This document shows positions 48,001 to 52,520 of a DNA stretch of 64,000 nucleotides, piece after piece (positions within the stretch are counted from its first letter, which is position 1; each line of letters opens with the position of its first letter). The notes below the pieces were generated by a model. It saw only the letters and a list, made by a program, of their open reading frames with translations. It did no database searches and was not told where the DNA came from. The position numbers were made by a program, and so were the translations under genes. This DNA comes from Metallyticus violacea (Eukaryota; Arthropoda; Insecta; Mantodea; Metallyticidae), in assembly GCA_030762175.1 (NCBI GenBank), contig CM060833.1, positions 167,662,501 to 167,726,500 of the forward strand. Direction: 5' to 3'.

Positions 48001-50776
48001 TATTAAAGACAAGTTAATGCCGAAGAATCCATTAAAACACTGTTCATTAAACTGGTTACAAAAGGGAAAATTCACTACTTTTAAAATTCTAAGTGATTAG
48101 ATTGTTTTGTAACAGTATACAGCAAACAGTATATGTACTCTAGTATTGAATTTTAAAATTTTAACACAATCTATGAGCTGTAATTGTTTCATCTAAACTT
48201 GTGATGCACTGTACTGTATTAAAATTAATTAGTGTAAATAGTAATGTATCTTATGTAAATAAAAACAGTATGATTCATTAAGCACTAGAAATGAATTTTA
48301 TCAAAGTTTGATAGATTAACTTAAGTGTTCAGGAAGAGCCAAACAAAACATGTTTTTTCTTTCCATTGTTGTTGAATTTATCACAACACAGTAAGAGAGT
48401 GCTGATGTATTCTGCAATTAAATGATGTGTTTAATATTAAAATATTATGTTGTATGTGACATAAAATCCAGTAATTATATTTGCAGATTGCGCATCAACA
48501 GGTTTGCATGGCCCAAAATATTGAAAATCTCATATAAACGACACAATTTTTACATTAAGATTCGTCCAGGCGAGTTCGAGCAGTATGAATCTACTATTGG
48601 TTTTAAATTGGCAAATCATAGAGCAGCAAAGAAGCTGTGGAAAGTTTCTGTAGAACATCACACATTCTTCAGGTATGTTGGATAAATAATTTATTTAATT
48701 TTTAACACTACTGTTCCAGTTTAGTTGTTTGGCCAGATGTCATAGTAGATTGCATAGTTTATTTAGACTACAAAATTGTTGTTGCAGGCTAATGACTCCA
48801 GAACCCACCCAGAAAAGTGGACTGTTTCCTCGATTTGGCTCAAAATTTCGATACTCTGGTCGAACGCACTATGAAACAAAGAAATCACTGATTGAACGGC
48901 CTGCACCACGGTTTGAGCGCAGTCTTAGTGGCAGAGGATTAACTTCGCGCAGCATGGATGGTAATTTGGTAATAATGTCAAATGACTGTCTCTGTGGTAT
49001 AGTGATCAGTATGTCAGGCTGCTGGTCCAGAGCACACAGATTCAATCTCCAGCACTCCCGAAGAATTTTTTTTATAGGTGTGGGTTTAATTGGGGGTAAC
49101 TCATATTTGTAAGGATAGCTGTTATCTACCCAAATAAGTACTTGAGGGGGGTACTTGAGAGAGTTTTGAAAGGCTCCTGCACTTCAGCCATAAGATTTTG
49201 GTGCCATCTCCCAAATCCCTTATGGTATCCCAAATTCTGTATTCTTGACAAAGTCCAGAACCTTGTTTTCTATAAGGGGTCATCCATATTTAAATTTGGT
49301 TGTAGACCAAAGAGTTGATATCTCTTCTCCAAGGCATCACACTAGAGGAGTATGTGCTTTGCAGTCTCATGAGATTGACTGCAAAGTCTACAAATGGGCT
49401 CTCTTTGATAGAGTCCCATTTTCTGGAGGTTTCCCAAATTGACCATGTCCAGTAATTAATCCCACCACTCTCCTTAGCTTTTCCTTCCTAACTTTAGGAG
49501 TGTTTTAGTGAGTGTGGGATTGGGTCCACTGACAAAACTTTTTTCAAACATTTGTCCTGGGTGATTGTACCATTGTTTTTTATGTTGCTCTTTGGCGCAT
49601 AACCTAATTTTTGTTCTTACTGTGGATCTGCTAACTCAGCAGGCTGGTTCCAGTCTTATTAAGAGGCTAAATGCTCCTTTCTTGGCCAGCTTATCTGCTG
49701 CTTCATTCCGTGGTCTGGTATTCACCTCAATTCAACAGAGTTGTTATCTGACAGGGCTATCAGTTTTTGGCGCAGTTCAATACCAACTTTAAAAGTTAAA
49801 TTGGTGAGAATCAAGTACTCAGTGCAACTGTCTGAGTTATAGCTATCGATCCTAGAGGATCATTATATATTTACCATAATAGCCCTTCTCTATACCTTTT
49901 TTCTCTTTGAGGAATTATGAAGTAACTAAAACTTAAACTTAGTGACCCTTGTGTTAAGAGCAAAAAGGAGTGCAAACAATGAATCTCTTTAATAAGTGTA
50001 GTTTTAAACATTGAGCATTTTTACAGTGAAATATAGTATTTTTATGCAATTTTTTTAAAGAGGAATTCACTCAAATTTTACTATTCTGCCTTCAAATAAT
50101 GTCAAAGTAAGTGAAAAAGAATTAGTAAAATTTGAGTGATTTCCTCTTTTAAAAAATGCATAATTATAAGAATTTTAATTACAATTAAAATATTTAAATA
50201 AATTTAAGTTCTCTTAAGCTAGAGTAGAATTTGTTCCCAGTTACTGTGATCAGATTAAAGAGGTTCAATTTGGGAAGCAAAGCTTGTAAAAGGGTTAGGA
50301 ACCACAATTAGAAAATGAAAATATGGAGTTTGTGACAAATATAATGCATTGATGAAAGGTGGAAACTGAAAGTTGAAATGATTGCATGAAATAAAATACT
50401 TTTAATAGCAATAGAAACATAAAGGTGGAAGAGAGGAAACATATAATTTAGTTCATGCAATTTATAATCTTGTTGCAGCTCTTGCTGGACCAAGACAGAT
50501 GGAAGAAGATTTCAACAAGCGCCATACAATGTCACATCCTCCAGAACATATACCTGATATGGAACACATTGACGATAAACCAAAACCAGTCAAGGATCTG
50601 AAAAAGAAGGAAGAGAAGCTTAGGGAAAAGGTAATTACTTCATCAACCTTGTATAGATATTATCTTCAGGAATGTTAATATACACATCTTATTTTACAGA
50701 TGTGTCTTCTAAAAATAAATTATTACTTTCATACATTGCTTAGGTCCTGCAGAGAAATGTGATCAGTCCAGACAAG
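21049..50776 (+). CDS. cora: coracle (protein 4.1 family) gene, FERM-domain part, split over 9-10 exons
   Basis: Coding exons lie at 21049-21216, 33928-34075, 34191-34266, 38382-38426, 38744-38917, 42089-42241, 48487-48672, 48788-48960 and 50479-50630, with a candidate at 50744-50776. All junctions are GT-AG and the phases agree throughout, giving 425 codons (436 with the last exon). The protein has a short Ser/Pro/Lys-rich N-terminus (about residues 1-37), FERM lobe F1 (about 38-118), F2 (about 119-230, with [17 protein letters not shown]), F3 (about 231-325, with [19 protein letters not shown] and [14 protein letters not shown]) and a FERM-adjacent segment ([11 protein letters not shown]). 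Known of the family: Coracle is a cortical adaptor of insect pleated septate junctions that binds Neurexin IV and membrane proteins through FERM. Insect-type sequence ([22 protein letters not shown]) favours Coracle over vertebrate EPB41. The variable region and C-terminal domain are not seen and probably lie past 64 kb. No frameshift or stop occurs in the exons, so the gene looks functional. Confidence 0.95.
21730..21906. repeat. perfect 68-bp inverted repeat around a hammerhead-like motif (PLE terminus)
   Basis: Arms 21730-21797 and 21839-21906 are perfect inverted copies (68 of 68) separated by 41 bases. The arms carry the PLE-end phrase CTCCACTTACTTA/TAAGTAAGTGGAG and the palindrome ACTAGT at the inner edge. 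The spacer holds the ribozyme core. It is the terminal part of a PLE family without any coding sequence. Perfect arms mean a recent origin or repair by gene conversion. Confidence 0.88.
21812..21845 (+). ncRNA. hammerhead-like motif inside the 68-bp inverted repeat
   Basis: CCGATGA (21812-21818, second core base T changed to C), extra T, stem II GGGA/TCCC, GAAA (21836-21839), ACTAGT (21839-21844), C at 21845. The core change probably weakens or abolishes cleavage. On the + strand within cora intron 1. Confidence 0.6.
22860..22992 (-). repeat. PLE terminal repeat (family with TTAGGTATTCATTTT lead)
   Basis: The + strand lead CCTAAACTTAGGTATTCATT followed by ACACTAAACTCCATTTACTT occurs here, near 35720 and, in diverged form, near 22320 and 57350. 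It leads into the ribozyme motif at 22954-22986. The LINE at 23017 starts just beyond. Confidence 0.6.
22948..22992 (-). ncRNA. hammerhead-ribozyme-like motif with full stem I
   Basis: On the minus strand: stem I GAGTAA/TTACTT (five Watson-Crick pairs and one G-T, 22992-22987 with 22953-22948), core CTGAAGA (22986-22980), extra T, stem II GGGAGA/TCTCCC with loop GAT, GAAA, a short weak stem III (ATG/TGT) and C at 22954. It is the most complete motif in the window. Confidence 0.78.
23017..24360 (-). mobile_element. 5'-truncated non-LTR retrotransposon (LINE) with poly(A) end
   Basis: On the minus strand, pieces of the reverse transcriptase follow in order. [20 protein letters not shown] at about 24290 is followed by [20 protein letters not shown] and [20 protein letters not shown] at 24150-23970. 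[13 protein letters not shown] comes at 23850 and the YADD catalytic box at 23760-23749 (VISYADDT). The C-terminal [12 protein letters not shown] is at 23390. The run of T at 23017-23034 is the poly(A) tail of this minus-strand insertion. Frameshifts and stops make it inactive. The layout fits the jockey/CR1 type. It lies 30 bases past a Penelope ribozyme motif (22954-22986). Confidence 0.85.
26719..27421 (-). mobile_element. Tc1/mariner-like family 1, internally deleted copy C
   Basis: The left inverted repeat CAGAGGGTGCCAAAAAGG starts at 26719 and the right end GTATACAATTTTTGGCCACC finishes near 27421. The internal junction lies at about 27050-27060 (GTTAGATCCGGTTAGATAGC then GGTTCTGTACTG), the same deletion as in copies B and D. 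The duplicated sub-terminal segment (GTGAGTCCCATC and GTGAGTCACATC) is also present. It lies in cora intron 1. Confidence 0.85.
27765..28665 (+). mobile_element. tRNA-headed repeat with duplicated middle (SINE or LINE tail)
   Basis: A tRNA-like start (CAGTATGTTAGATAGATCG, B box GTAGTTTGATTTCCGGCC) is followed by two tandem versions of a segment of about 130 bases starting CCACGACGTAAAATTTT (27841) and CCATGACGTAAAAGTTT (27972). It ends AGACTTGATGGTCTTAGTAT followed by CCCTTTTAAATAAATAATAA at 28640, a non-LTR-type 3' end. Confidence 0.55.
29110..29375 (-). mobile_element. tRNA-derived SINE, family A, minus strand
   Basis: Complement of the family body: CTTTACTTCCCTTCCGAAGG and GAAGCCATACTTATGA, and the complement of the head (CAAATCTGGGATCTTGGGTT, TAGGAGGCAAGTATG). 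In cora intron 1. Confidence 0.8.
29635..29860 (-). mobile_element. tRNA-derived SINE, family B, diverged
   Basis: The + strand shows AATGTTTAATGCCCTTTTCA, GTTCTTCCCCAGCATTGGCT, AAAATCTCAGTCAGAGGGAA and TGTGTGAATCATATTC, corresponding to the body and B box of family B. Confidence 0.68.
30084..30109. repeat. (TA)n microsatellite
   Basis: About thirteen TA units between AT-rich sequence. Confidence 0.9.
30437..31136 (+). mobile_element. Tc1/mariner-like family 1, internally deleted copy D
   Basis: It is flanked by TA (30435-30436, 31137-31138), starts CAGGGTCAAAAAATG and ends TTTTTTGGCACTCTC. Inserted in the opposite orientation to copies A-C. It keeps the transposase C-terminus in a readable frame on the + strand (30820-31020: [15 protein letters not shown], then a helical tail ending GGHFEQLL). 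DFYIWG is the region of the third catalytic residue. The deletion junction near 30800-30815 matches copies B and C. Confidence 0.87.
31440..32480 (+). mobile_element. Penelope-like element body, decayed, plus strand
   Basis: The plus strand reads [40 protein letters not shown] (the SPxLADxxM box of PLE reverse transcriptase) and, at 31613-31642, [10 protein letters not shown] where active copies have RYVDDIFA. Then [20 protein letters not shown] follows. At about 32160-32330 there is a GIY-YIG remnant ([30 protein letters not shown]). The catalytic YVDD is destroyed. No ribozyme motif was found at its 3' side. Confidence 0.75.
33033..33066. repeat. (CT)n microsatellite
   Basis: Seventeen CT units without interruption, in cora intron 1. 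Confidence 0.95.
33928..34075 (+). CDS. cora: cora coding exon 2 (FERM F1)
   Basis: Acceptor CTTACAG ends at 33927; the exon runs 148 bases and ends in phase 1 before GTAAGA. It encodes [20 protein letters not shown], then [20 protein letters not shown] and ending [28 protein letters not shown] is the signature F1 segment of the protein 4.1 family. It joins exon 1 in phase across a 12.7-kb intron. Confidence 0.95.
34191..34266 (+). CDS. cora: cora coding exon 3 (F1/F2 boundary)
   Basis: A 76-base exon after acceptor TGTATTGCAG, separated from exon 2 by an intron of only 115 bases. It encodes [20 protein letters not shown] and then QEDITR (split codon at each end). [19 protein letters not shown] is nearly invariant in 4.1 proteins and is the link from F1 to F2. 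The donor is CCAG|GTATAT, phase 2. Confidence 0.95.
34380..34930 (+). pseudogene. LINE C-terminal remnant with zinc knuckle
   Basis: The plus strand reads [17 protein letters not shown] at about 34670-34725, then [17 protein letters not shown] at 34724-34775, a CxxC...H motif of the kind found after the reverse transcriptase or RNase H in non-LTR elements. Upstream, scattered A-rich sequence has stops. The clade cannot be told. Confidence 0.55.
35160..35645 (+). pseudogene. Tc1-like transposase remnant, internally deleted
   Basis: The plus strand gives [20 protein letters not shown] followed by KTILKL (helix-turn-helix part), then [20 protein letters not shown] and [17 protein letters not shown], which line up with the usual WPPRSPDLT...DFYLWG...VYxTNPHTLEEL tail. 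The central catalytic segment is missing. The match is by eye over degenerate sequence. Confidence 0.55.
35759..35831. repeat. collapsed PLE terminal hairpin
   Basis: Two inverted arms of about 35 bases (two mismatches) meet at GGGAGAGATTCTCCC. Each arm carries the PLE phrase TTTCGGGAGA and ACAAAAGTAAGAC. The ribozyme core CTGAAGA itself is missing, so two termini have fused at stem II. The left flank has the TTAGGTATTCATTTT lead. Confidence 0.75.
35832..35940 (-). mobile_element. tRNA-like SINE head, family A, minus strand fragment
   Basis: Read on the minus strand: TTGGTGGTCTAGTAGTAGCC, ATACTTGCCTCGTAGACCC and the B-box region GATACAATCCCGGC. Only the head is present and it abuts the PLE hairpin at 35831, followed outward by a TAA microsatellite. 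Confidence 0.65.
38382..38426 (+). CDS. cora: cora coding exon 4 (F2, small 45-base exon)
   Basis: A small exon between acceptor CATTTCAG and donor AA|GTAAGT. It encodes [14 protein letters not shown] with split codons at both ends. The residues continue the F2 helix exactly ([21 protein letters not shown] once joined), and the phase (2 in, 2 out) agrees with both neighbours. Confidence 0.93.
38744..38917 (+). CDS. cora: cora coding exon 5 (F2)
   Basis: A 174-base exon after acceptor TATTTCAG; donor AA|GTGAGT. It encodes [20 protein letters not shown], then [20 protein letters not shown] and [35 protein letters not shown] and [16 protein letters not shown] are diagnostic of the F2 lobe of Coracle/4.1. 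The exon is intact. Confidence 0.96.
39690..39945 (+). mobile_element. tRNA-derived SINE, family A, diverged
   Basis: A diverged head (GGTAACCATACTTGTCTC), then AAGTATGGCTTCCTTTGG, AAGTAAAGCCGTGGGTCC and the end GATATTAAAGAGCATC. In cora intron 5, beside the mariner C-terminal half. Confidence 0.75.
39965..40334 (-). pseudogene. mariner transposase, C-terminal half, cut by the PLE palindrome
   Basis: The minus strand gives HDNIPPI (second Asp box, normally HDNARPH), [20 protein letters not shown] (third box with Asp changed to Asn) and, next to the insertion, [20 protein letters not shown]. Together with 41437-41835 it makes one mariner element that was split by the insertion of the element at 40347-41424; the reading resumes on the other side of the duplicated target. 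Confidence 0.75.
40416..40449 (-). ncRNA. hammerhead-ribozyme-like motif, left arm of palindrome
   Basis: Read on the minus strand: CTGATGA core (40449-40443), one extra T, stem II GAGAACA/TGTTCTC with a two-base loop, GAAA, then ACCGGT (a self-complementary stem III without loop) and C as the cleavage-site base. All invariant core bases are present. Stem I is weak (one mismatch in five pairs with TTGAA/TACAA). Confidence 0.75.
41277..41310 (+). ncRNA. hammerhead-ribozyme-like motif, right arm of palindrome
   Basis: The same 34 bases as the left arm, on the + strand: CTGATGA at 41277-41283, extra T at 41284, seven-pair stem II (41285-41291 with 41294-41300), GAAA at 41301-41304, ACCGGT at 41304-41309, C at 41310. 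The TGA at 41278-41280 is also the stop codon of the GIY-YIG frame (...GDLN stop). It lies in cora intron 5, on the coding strand. Confidence 0.77.
41437..41835 (-). pseudogene. mariner transposase, N-terminal half, cut by the PLE palindrome
   Basis: The minus strand gives [29 protein letters not shown] (first catalytic Asp in MDETSY), then [14 protein letters not shown] and KEISVTGSS. These are the linker and first catalytic box of mariner. The sequence continues, after removing the 1.08-kb insertion and one copy of its 12-bp target duplication, into the C-terminal half at 40334-39965. Confidence 0.75.
42089..42241 (+). CDS. cora: cora coding exon 6 (F2 end, F3 start)
   Basis: A 153-base exon after acceptor GTTCTCAG; donor AG|GTAAGT. 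It encodes [20 protein letters not shown], then [20 protein letters not shown] and [10 protein letters not shown]. The phrase [38 protein letters not shown] is shared almost unchanged by insect Coracle proteins. A Penelope-like element begins only about 80 bases downstream in the intron (42323). Confidence 0.96.
42323..43026 (+). mobile_element. Penelope-like element, inverted-repeat copy with 12-bp target duplication
   Basis: Outer arms about 42323-42525 and 42785-42950 are imperfect inverted repeats. The centre encodes on the + strand a GIY-YIG fragment: [20 protein letters not shown] at about 42545-42604, then DRSAVAHHL, and [10 protein letters not shown] after frame changes. The flanks carry CTATATGTGCTT at 42311-42322 and 43027-43038. 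A degenerate ribozyme motif lies at 42388-42422 on the minus strand (TTGAAGA in place of CTGAAGA, GAAACCGGTC intact); the mirror copy near 42870 is further decayed. It lies about 80 bases after cora exon 6. Confidence 0.85.
42388..42422 (-). ncRNA. degenerate hammerhead-like motif
   Basis: On the minus strand: TTGAAGA (C3 replaced by T), T, a weak stem II (GAGA/TCTC), GAAA, ACCGGT, C. The substitution at the first core position should abolish cleavage. It is useful as a family marker, not as an active ribozyme. Confidence 0.5.
43276..43317 (-). ncRNA. hammerhead-ribozyme-like motif with short stem I
   Basis: On the minus strand: stem I GTAG/CTAC (43317-43314 with 43279-43276), CTGATGA at 43313-43307, one extra A, stem II GTGAAC/GTTCGT (four Watson-Crick pairs plus two G-T), GAAA, ACTAGT stem III, A as the cleavage-site base. 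All catalytic core bases are intact. The TGA of the core is in frame with the upstream NYPAVMSS reading and ends it. Confidence 0.75.
43995..44198 (-). mobile_element. tRNA-derived SINE, family B, inserted in a PLE
   Basis: The same family as at 17.5 kb: head complement at 44140-44195 (TGCGCCTTAACGACCTCGGC), a G-run at 44118-44130 and end complement AACGCCCATTTTTATTACTG. It splits the reverse transcriptase/GIY-YIG region of the PLE at 43150-44560, so the SINE is younger than that PLE. Confidence 0.8.
45888..46135 (+). mobile_element. tRNA-derived SINE, family A, 5' truncated
   Basis: It starts within the B box (CAGGTTCGAACCCAGCCAGG), followed by the complete body (AAGTATGGCTTCCTTTGG) and the end GTTAAAGAGCGTCC with an A/AT-rich tail. 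In cora intron 6. Confidence 0.85.
46585..46818 (-). mobile_element. tRNA-derived SINE, family B, diverged
   Basis: The + strand shows CACTAATGATCCACAAGATG, GGCATCTTCCCAGTATTTGC, ATCTCAGTCACGGAGGC and GTGTCTTGGTGACCTCAGCC, each matching the family. The last 36 bases continue as a tandem duplication (46800-46873). Confidence 0.72.
46800..46873. repeat. tandem duplication, 36-38 bp unit, two copies
   Basis: GACCTCAGCCACCTGATATA, continuing TATAAAATGTAAGCAT, occurs twice in a row at the head of the family B SINE. Confidence 0.7.
47351..47838. repeat. perfect 21-bp inverted repeats flanking a SINE
   Basis: AGGTTGAAGGACAGAAATGC at 47351 (21 bases with the next A) is repeated exactly in inverse at 47818-47838, 446 bases apart. 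The SINE at 47513-47800 lies between them. It may be the ends of a small foldback or MITE element; no TA or other duplication was recognised outside. Confidence 0.6.
47513..47800 (+). mobile_element. tRNA-derived SINE, family A
   Basis: Head from 47516 (CGGTCCTGGTGGTGTAGTAG, B box GGTTCAAATCC), body with AAGTATGGCTT and AAGTAAAGCCATGG, end GTTAAAGAGCGTCC. Slightly diverged from the copy at 56.3 kb. It lies between two perfect 21-bp inverted repeats. Confidence 0.85.
48487..48672 (+). CDS. cora: cora coding exon 7 (F3, PH-like lobe)
   Basis: A 186-base exon after acceptor TTTGCAG; donor AG|GTATGT. It encodes [20 protein letters not shown], then [20 protein letters not shown] and [20 protein letters not shown]. 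This is the complete core of the F3 lobe with the conserved [11 protein letters not shown] strand and KLWK...EHHTFFR helix. Confidence 0.97.
48788..48960 (+). CDS. cora: cora coding exon 8 (FERM-adjacent region)
   Basis: A 173-base exon after acceptor TTGTTGCAG with a 115-base intron before it; donor ATGGATG|GTAATT, phase 1. It encodes [20 protein letters not shown], then [20 protein letters not shown] and [28 protein letters not shown] is the FERM-adjacent motif known as a phosphorylation-prone segment in 4.1 proteins. LTSRSMD matches the insect sequence. Confidence 0.94.
48975..49135 (+). mobile_element. tRNA-like repeat head beside a LINE remnant
   Basis: CTCTGTGGTATAGTGATCAG has an A-box shape and CAGATTCAATCTCCAGC a B-box shape, 40 bases apart. 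It lies 15 bases inside cora intron 8 and leads into the minus-strand LINE remnant. The tail of one of them could be shared. Confidence 0.5.
49140..49800 (-). pseudogene. LINE RNase H and zinc-knuckle remnant
   Basis: The minus strand encodes [17 protein letters not shown] at 49725-49672 (the NExADxLAKxG box that ends RNase H), then [14 protein letters not shown] at about 49475 and, in a shifted frame, [16 protein letters not shown] at 49392-49345, a CxxC...H...H knuckle. This is the standard 3' end of the open reading frame in RNase H-bearing LINEs of jockey/I type. It lies in cora intron 8. Confidence 0.72.
50044..50161. repeat. short inverted repeat, arms about 39 bp
   Basis: Arms 50044-50082 and 50123-50161 (both with AAGAGGAA..CACTCAAATTTTAC) face each other around 40 bases that include AAAGTAAGTGA, reminiscent of PLE ends. 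A related arm (TTTGAGTGATTTCCTC) occurs once at about 32582. No ribozyme core is seen. In cora intron 8. Confidence 0.6.
50479..50630 (+). CDS. cora: cora coding exon 9 (post-FERM linker, charged)
   Basis: Acceptor TTGTTGCAG, 152 bases, ending in phase 0 before GTAATT. The split codon gives A, then [40 protein letters not shown] and [10 protein letters not shown]. The start SMD-A-L follows the Coracle order. The end is strongly basic/acidic ([13 protein letters not shown]) as in the charged linker after FERM. The frame stays open and the phases fit exon 8. Confidence 0.9.
50744..50776 (+). CDS. cora: candidate cora coding exon 10, 33 bases (or 24 with inner acceptor)
   Basis: Two AG acceptors lie nine bases apart (50742-50743 and 50751-50752) before an in-frame segment [11 protein letters not shown] that ends at donor AAG|GTATGG. 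Both acceptors keep phase 0, so use of one or the other would insert or omit VLQ. Support is the intact frame, correct phase after exon 9 and plausible splice sites over an intron of only 113 bases. I have no family alignment for this segment, so it remains a candidate. Confidence 0.5.
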
Positions 50777-51359
50777 GTATGGATTTCAAAACTTCAGTGC
50801 TCGCTGCAACAAGTTATATTCTCTCACCTGTATGTTAACCAAAGATTTTTTTCCATCCCTCTCCTGATATGCAAGATATTTTTGCACTGTGAACAGTGAA
50901 TGTATCAGCACAGTGTAACTTGTTTTATGGTTTTAGCTTGCAAACGCCATGGAAAGAAAGTTCGCACATGCTTGGTCCACAGGAATTATGTTCATCCAGT
51001 CATTTATGATGCAGGAAGGATGATTAAGATAGAGCATGCTGTAGGGGAAGTATATATAGCCTATATAACCGCTAGAGTGGAAAGGATTTGACACAATAAA
51101 ATGTGTTATTATGTTAACTGCATAAATGGCATTTTGCTTTGTAGCAAGTCACCTGTAGCACATTTAACTATCCAAATGTGTAATGTTATTATTGTTAAGC
51201 ATATAGTTTGTACATAGTAATTGAAGAAAATGCTGATTTAAAAAATTAAATAATTTAGCTTGTGAATCTATTATATACTCTTATCATAAACATTGATAAG
51301 TGGAGAAATAAGAGTATTAAATTTAAAATTAATTTCGTGTGGGAACTAATACAGTGAAG

Positions 51360-51455
51360 CAATTAATTTATCCTTAATTAGATAGTCGATTTAATACTAT
51401 TTAATCCATAGAATATTAAATTGAATTGACTCACTATCTAATTAAGAATAAATAA
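51360..51455. repeat. imperfect inverted repeat with PLE tail phrase
   Basis: TTTATCCTTAATTAGATAGT (51368) faces its complement near 51430-51450 (ACTATCTAATTAAGAATAAA) around about 35 bases. The preceding ACAGTGAAGC is shared with PLE tails, so it is probably another short PLE relic. Confidence 0.55.
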
Positions 51456-51597
51456 GTGTATGTAATTGGCTCACGAGCTAAAATATTTCATTTATAAATT
51501 ATGTCTTCACTGTGGAAGTTCTATGAAATTGTATTTAAAACAATACTAAAACTAACTAGAGATGTTAATTCGAACTTGTACAGTGAAGCTAACCATA

Positions 51598-51822
51598 TAA
51601 TTAAGTTCATTGTATGATTGAGTTGAACTACACACTCTTATTGCTCCACTTGATTATAATATGGAGGGCTAGTTTTAGGAATCCTTTATTTGCATCATCA
51701 GCTACCCGTTGACTGTAGCTGATAATGGGAACAAAGGGTTCGTGAAACTAGTACAACATATTATACACAAGTGGAGCAATAAGAGTGTGTAGTTAGACTC
51801 AATTATACAATGATCTTAATTA
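51598..51822. repeat. PLE inverted terminal pair, 108-bp arms, 9-bp spacer
   Basis: Arms 51598-51705 and 51715-51822 are inverted repeats with several mismatches. Both hold ribozyme-like motifs with damaging changes: on the minus strand CTGATGA is kept but GAAA reads TAAAA (51668-51701), and on the + strand CTGATAA replaces CTGATGA (51719-51753, with ACTAGT intact). The typical lead CAGTGAAGCTAACC at about 51581 belongs to the PLE tail. Confidence 0.75.
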
Positions 51823-51952
51823 TAACACTAATATGTTTAATTAAAATATAAATTGGAACTTGCATAGTGAAGCCAATCATGTAATTGATATTATTGTATA
51901 ATTTATTGAACTACACACTCTTAATGCTTCACTTACTTGTCATAATATATAG

Positions 51953-51987
51953 AACCAGTTTCGAGAACATTTGATTCTCATCATCAG
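51953..51987 (-). ncRNA. hammerhead-ribozyme-like motif, left arm
   Basis: On the minus strand: CTGATGA (51987-51981), extra T, stem II GAGAA/TTCTC, GAAA, ACTGGT stem III, T as cleavage-site base. The core is intact; stem I is not convincing. Confidence 0.68.
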
Positions 51988-52485
51988 CCAGACTAAAATT
52001 CAACTGTCAGATAATTGGTTAAGCTGTGGGAATGTGTATTCTGCTCTGGTGGCAATATGATAAACTTGTAGTTTATGTTTTCATCCCCGGCAGTGTCGAA
52101 GCTCATTAGACTCTCTTTGTATTTGTAGATGTCGATTTTGTGACAGAGAAATCAGCAGTAGCATATCATTTTTGGGCAGAAAATCATGACATTGAATAAG
52201 GCAAAATTATAAAAATTGGTGCAAGATCTCAATCTGCAGTAGTATATCATTTTTGGACAGAAAATCATGACATAGTGAATAAAGCAAAATTATTAAAATC
52301 GGTGCAAGGACCTACAGAACTGGCAACTTGGGAGAAAATCTACATCTACAAATACAAAGACAGTCTAATGACCTTCGACACTGTTGGGATGAAAACATAA
52401 ACTACAAGTTTATCACACCGCCACCAGAGCAGAACACACATTCTCACAGCTTAATGAATTATCTGATAGTAGATTTTTGGCCTGG

Positions 52486-52520
52486 CTGATGATGAGAACA
52501 AAATGTTCTTGAAACCGGTT
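52486..52520 (+). ncRNA. hammerhead-ribozyme-like motif, right arm
   Basis: CTGATGA at 52486-52492, extra T, stem II GAGAACA/TGTTCTT (six Watson-Crick pairs and one G-T), GAAA, ACCGGT stem III, T at 52520. The TGA of the core again ends the GIY-YIG frame (...FWPG stop). Confidence 0.72.

Noticed and set aside
50900..51091. Possible further cora exon
   Set aside because: No splice sites in phase with the preceding exons and no family resemblance.
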